A stretch of 16,509 nt of DNA from Mageeibacillus sp. UBA1212 (GTDB lineage Bacteria > Bacillota > Clostridia > UBA1212), in assembly GCA_002309655.1 (NCBI GenBank), contig DBXM01000044.1, positions 37,663 through 54,171 on the forward strand. Reading direction: 5' to 3'. Made by a program: the position numbers and the translations under genes. The notes beneath the pieces were generated by a model, which made no database searches, had not been told where the DNA came from, and saw nothing but the letters and a program-made list of their open reading frames with translations. Below, piece after piece: positions 14,013-16,509 of the stretch. Position 1 is the first letter of the stretch. Each line of letters opens with the position of its first letter.

Positions 14013-16466
14013 ATGGCAGACAATACGCCGAGAAGAAGAAAAAGAAATGCGACCGGCGACGGTCAGGAAGTCGGAAGACGCGGTGAAGGCCGCGGCACGG
14101 GTCCGGTCGGAAATCAGGGAGGCTACTCCGGAAGACCGGGAACGGGCAGCTCGGGAAGAGGCTCCGGCAGCGGTGAAGGCGGCGAAAGCGGCGGAACGAG
14201 AGATTCAGGCGGAAGTATACTTTCCAGCCTGCTCGGAAGCCTGTTTTCCGGCGGAAGCGGCGGCGGGAAGAGCATCAAGACGATCATTATCATAATCGTT
14301 CTTGCGCTCGTCATATTCCTGGTGGCGAGAATGTTCGGCTGCACCGGCAACGGATTGTTCTCGTCGCTGTTCGGCGGCGGAGGCACCGACGACACGAGCG
14401 GCACCGCGCTGACGAGCTTCACGCAGTCCAGCACCACCTCGGGCTGGACCAGAACCGCCAACACCGGCACGCTCAACACAAGCGTTGCGAGCGGCGCCCG
14501 CGACAAGTACACGACCATCAAGGGCGGCAACAAAGACGTCGTCACGATAATGGTCTACATGTGCGGCACCGACCTCGAATCGCAGTACGGAATGGCCACC
14601 AAGGACATCGCGGAGATGCGCAAGGCGACCCTTTCCGACAACGTGAACATCATTATTTACACCGGCGGCTGCAAGTCCTGGCAGACCTCGTCGATCAGCA
14701 ACTCGACGAACCAGATCTACAAGGTCGAGGGCGGCACGCTCAAGCTTCTCGAGAAGAACATGGGCAACGTCTCGATGACCGACCCGTCGACGCTCTCGAA
14801 GTTCATCACCTGGTGCAAGACGAACTACCCCGCGAACCGCAACATGCTTATCTTCTGGGACCACGGCGGCGGCTCGATCAGCGGCTACGGCCACGACGAG
14901 AGATTCTCGAGCACCGGTTCGATGTCGCTGGCGGGAATCAACACGGCCCTCAAGAACGGCGGCGTCAAGTTTGACTTTGTCGGCTTCGATGCGTGCCTGA
15001 TGGCGACCGCAGAGAACGCGATAATGCTCACCCAGTACGCGGACTACATGATCGCCTCCGAGGAGACCGAGCCCGGATCCGGCTGGTACTATACCAACTG
15101 GCTGACGAAGCTCTCCCAGAACACCTCGATGTCAACGCTTGACATCGGCAAGAACATCGTCGACGACTTCACGGACTACTGCGCGACATACGTAAAGAAC
15201 GCGAAGACGACCCTTTCTGTCGTCGACCTGGCGGAGCTTGAGGCAACCATTCCCGACGGCCTCACGAACTTCGCGAAGAGCACCACGGCGCTCCTCAACT
15301 CCGACAACTACGCCCGGGTTTCCGACGCCCGCAGCGGGACCCGCGAGTTCTCCAAGAACAAGATCGACCAGGTCGACCTCGTGGACCTCGCAGGCAGAAT
15401 GAACACCCAGGAAGGCGAGGCGCTGGCGAAAACCGTTCTGAGCGCGGTGAAGTACAACCGTACGTCGTCCGACATGGTCAACTCCTACGGTCTGTCGATT
15501 TACTTCCCGTACAGAAGCGCGGGCAAGGTGGACACCGCCATTAAGACGTACAGCGCGATCGGTGTTGACTCGGCTTACTCCTCCTGCATCAAGCAGTTCG
15601 CGCAGGTCGAGACGTCCGGCCAGGTCGTTTCCGGCGGTTCCTCGGCTTCGCCGCTCACTTCGCTCCTCGGAACGCTCGGCAGCGTTTCTTCACCGAGCAA
15701 CGGCACCTCCGGCGGCATTTCCTCGCTGCTCACCAGCTTCCTGGGCGGCTCGTCAGGAATTGACGTCAGCGGCATCGCGGGCTCGTTCCTTGAGGGACTC
15801 GACATCGGAAAGACGTCGTCCTACATCAGCGCGAACCACCTTGACGCGAAGGACTTCATGTTCACGAAGGACGACGGAAAGGACGTCATCTACCTGAGCG
15901 ACGCGAAGTGGGGCCTCGTGCAGGAAATCGGACTGAACGTGTTCCTTGACGACGGCACCGGCTACATTGACCTGGGCGTTGACAACGCGTACACAGTCAA
16001 CCAGAAAGGCGGCCTTGTGGGCGAGTACGACGGATACTGGCCGGCAATCAACGGAAGGCCCGTGGCGTTCTACCACGTGAACACGGTCGACGACGGCAAG
16101 AACTACTCGATGACCTACAGGATTCCGTGCCTCTACAACGGCCAGCGCGCCGACCTGATCGCGGTCTACGACAACGCCCACGAGAACGGAATCATCACCT
16201 GCGTCAGCTTCGACTACGACGAGAAGGTGACCGAGACCGCCGCGAAGCAGATCGACGAGATCGAAGACGGCGCGAAGATCGACTTCCTGTGTGACTACTA
16301 CAGCTACGACGGCGAGTTCCTCGACTCCTACATGTTCGGCGACCAGCTGGTCGTGAACGGCGAGCTCAAGCTCAGCGACGTGAAGGTTTCCGGCACGACA
16401 AGCGCGGTCTACATGTTCACAGACATCTACGGTCAGACGTTCTGGTCGTCGGTGATCGGGAAATAA
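14013..16466 (+). CDS. Membrane-anchored clostripain-family (C11) cysteine protease
   Basis: 817-residue predicted extracytoplasmic protease held by an N-terminal anchor. AAGGAG (13998-14003) is nine bases before the ATG. Residues 1-89 are basic and Gly/Ser/Arg-rich, with no signal peptide. A single membrane helix (about 89-108, starting KTIIIII) then places the rest outside the cell in type II orientation. The peptidase domain begins about 175 (VVTIMVYMCGTDLE). It carries the catalytic His284 in WDHGGG (282-287) and Cys328 in FDACLMA (325-331), followed by SEETEPGSGWYY (349-360), all typical of family C11. Clostripain-type enzymes cleave after Arg or Lys and often self-process; whether this one does is inference. 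A Gly/Ser-rich spacer (about 530-590) joins a C-terminal beta-rich domain (about 600-817) that I cannot name. Likely monocistronic, or weakly coupled to the LamG gene. Confidence 0.9.
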   Translation: MADNTPRRRKRNATGDGQEVGRRGEGRGTGPVGNQGGYSGRPGTGSSGRGSGSGEGGESGGTRDSGGSILSSLLGSLFSGGSGGGKSIKTIIIIIVLALVIFLVARMFGCTGNGLFSSLFGGGGTDDTSGTALTSFTQSSTTSGWTRTANTGTLNTSVASGARDKYTTIKGGNKDVVTIMVYMCGTDLESQYGMATKDIAEMRKATLSDNVNIIIYTGGCKSWQTSSISNSTNQIYKVEGGTLKLLEKNMGNVSMTDPSTLSKFITWCKTNYPANRNMLIFWDHGGGSISGYGHDERFSSTGSMSLAGINTALKNGGVKFDFVGFDACLMATAENAIMLTQYADYMIASEETEPGSGWYYTNWLTKLSQNTSMSTLDIGKNIVDDFTDYCATYVKNAKTTLSVVDLAELEATIPDGLTNFAKSTTALLNSDNYARVSDARSGTREFSKNKIDQVDLVDLAGRMNTQEGEALAKTVLSAVKYNRTSSDMVNSYGLSIYFPYRSAGKVDTAIKTYSAIGVDSAYSSCIKQFAQVETSGQVVSGGSSASPLTSLLGTLGSVSSPSNGTSGGISSLLTSFLGGSSGIDVSGIAGSFLEGLDIGKTSSYISANHLDAKDFMFTKDDGKDVIYLSDAKWGLVQEIGLNVFLDDGTGYIDLGVDNAYTVNQKGGLVGEYDGYWPAINGRPVAFYHVNTVDDGKNYSMTYRIPCLYNGQRADLIAVYDNAHENGIITCVSFDYDEKVTETAAKQIDEIEDGAKIDFLCDYYSYDGEFLDSYMFGDQLVVNGELKLSDVKVSGTTSAVYMFTDIYGQTFWSSVIGK

Positions 16467-16474
16467 TTAATAAT

Positions 16475-16509
16475 TAAAAAAGGAGGCAGGCCGCCGCGCG
16501 CGCGGCGGC
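16475..16509 (+). terminator. Probable intrinsic terminator of the C11 gene, cut by the window edge
   Basis: The last 20 bases (16490-16509) are the perfect palindrome GCCGCCGCGCGCGCGGCGGC. They are preceded by AAAAAAGGAGGCAG (16476-16489). If the next bases complete the symmetry (CTGCCTCCTTTTTT), this is a long GC-rich hairpin with a T-run, beginning 9 bases after the C11 stop. The AGGAGG inside it would then be stem sequence, not a ribosome binding site. Confidence 0.6.

Noticed and set aside
14205..14894. Minus-strand 229-codon frame inside the C11 gene
   Set aside because: It is opposite the catalytic domain and has Arg/Ala/Val-rich shadow composition.

Overview
The window (about 16.5 kb, moderately GC-rich) looks like chromosomal DNA of an uncultured Clostridia-type (Bacillota) gut or rumen anaerobe. 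The support is indirect: strong AGGAGG-like ribosome binding sites, sigma-A-type promoters with 17-bp spacing, lipobox lipoproteins with Pro/Thr/Glu linkers, a clostripain-family (C11) protease, standard stop codons and one TTG start. Species cannot be named from this sequence.

Layout. 3-914 (+) is the 3' part of a gene cut by the window edge; it encodes a charged coiled coil followed by four membrane segments. A perfect hairpin at 941-973 separates it from a convergent two-gene minus-strand operon. That operon encodes a small secreted protein (4759-3824) and then a large multidomain glycoside hydrolase (3801-997: DUF5060, DUF4038/GH140-like and two F5/8C modules). Divergent from it, 4974-6833 (+) encodes a lipoprotein with a GH99/GH71-like barrel and a CBM9-like domain. 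The spacer 6834-7179 is filled entirely by a roughly 57-bp tandem repeat array that stops at the ribosome binding site of 7180-8136, another secreted surface protein. Pyruvate kinase (8190-9602) follows, closed by a strong terminator shared with a minus-strand pair: a DUF4838 lipoprotein-like protein (12679-10829, TTG start) and an M42 metallopeptidase (10743-9694). A divergent promoter region (12680-12948) contains a 76-bp structured inverted-repeat element. To its right lie a LamG-type lectin lipoprotein (12949-13893) and a membrane-anchored C11 protease (14013-16466). The window ends inside what looks like a GC-rich terminator.

Biology. Apart from pyruvate kinase and perhaps the M42 peptidase, this is a cell-surface locus for handling complex glycans and glycoproteins: three putative glycan-active enzymes, several binding modules and an exported protease, with no transporter or regulator in view. 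The most unusual point is surface attachment. Three proteins (997-3801, 3824-4759, 7180-8136) share no LPXTG motif but end in the same tripartite tail: a Gly-Cys-Gly motif, one hydrophobic segment and a short basic cluster. This has the form of a C-terminal sorting signal like MYXO-CTERM. Other proteins here use an N-terminal lipobox (two clear, one probable) or an N-terminal membrane anchor. The tail family and the intergenic repeat array are the best candidates for something poorly described.
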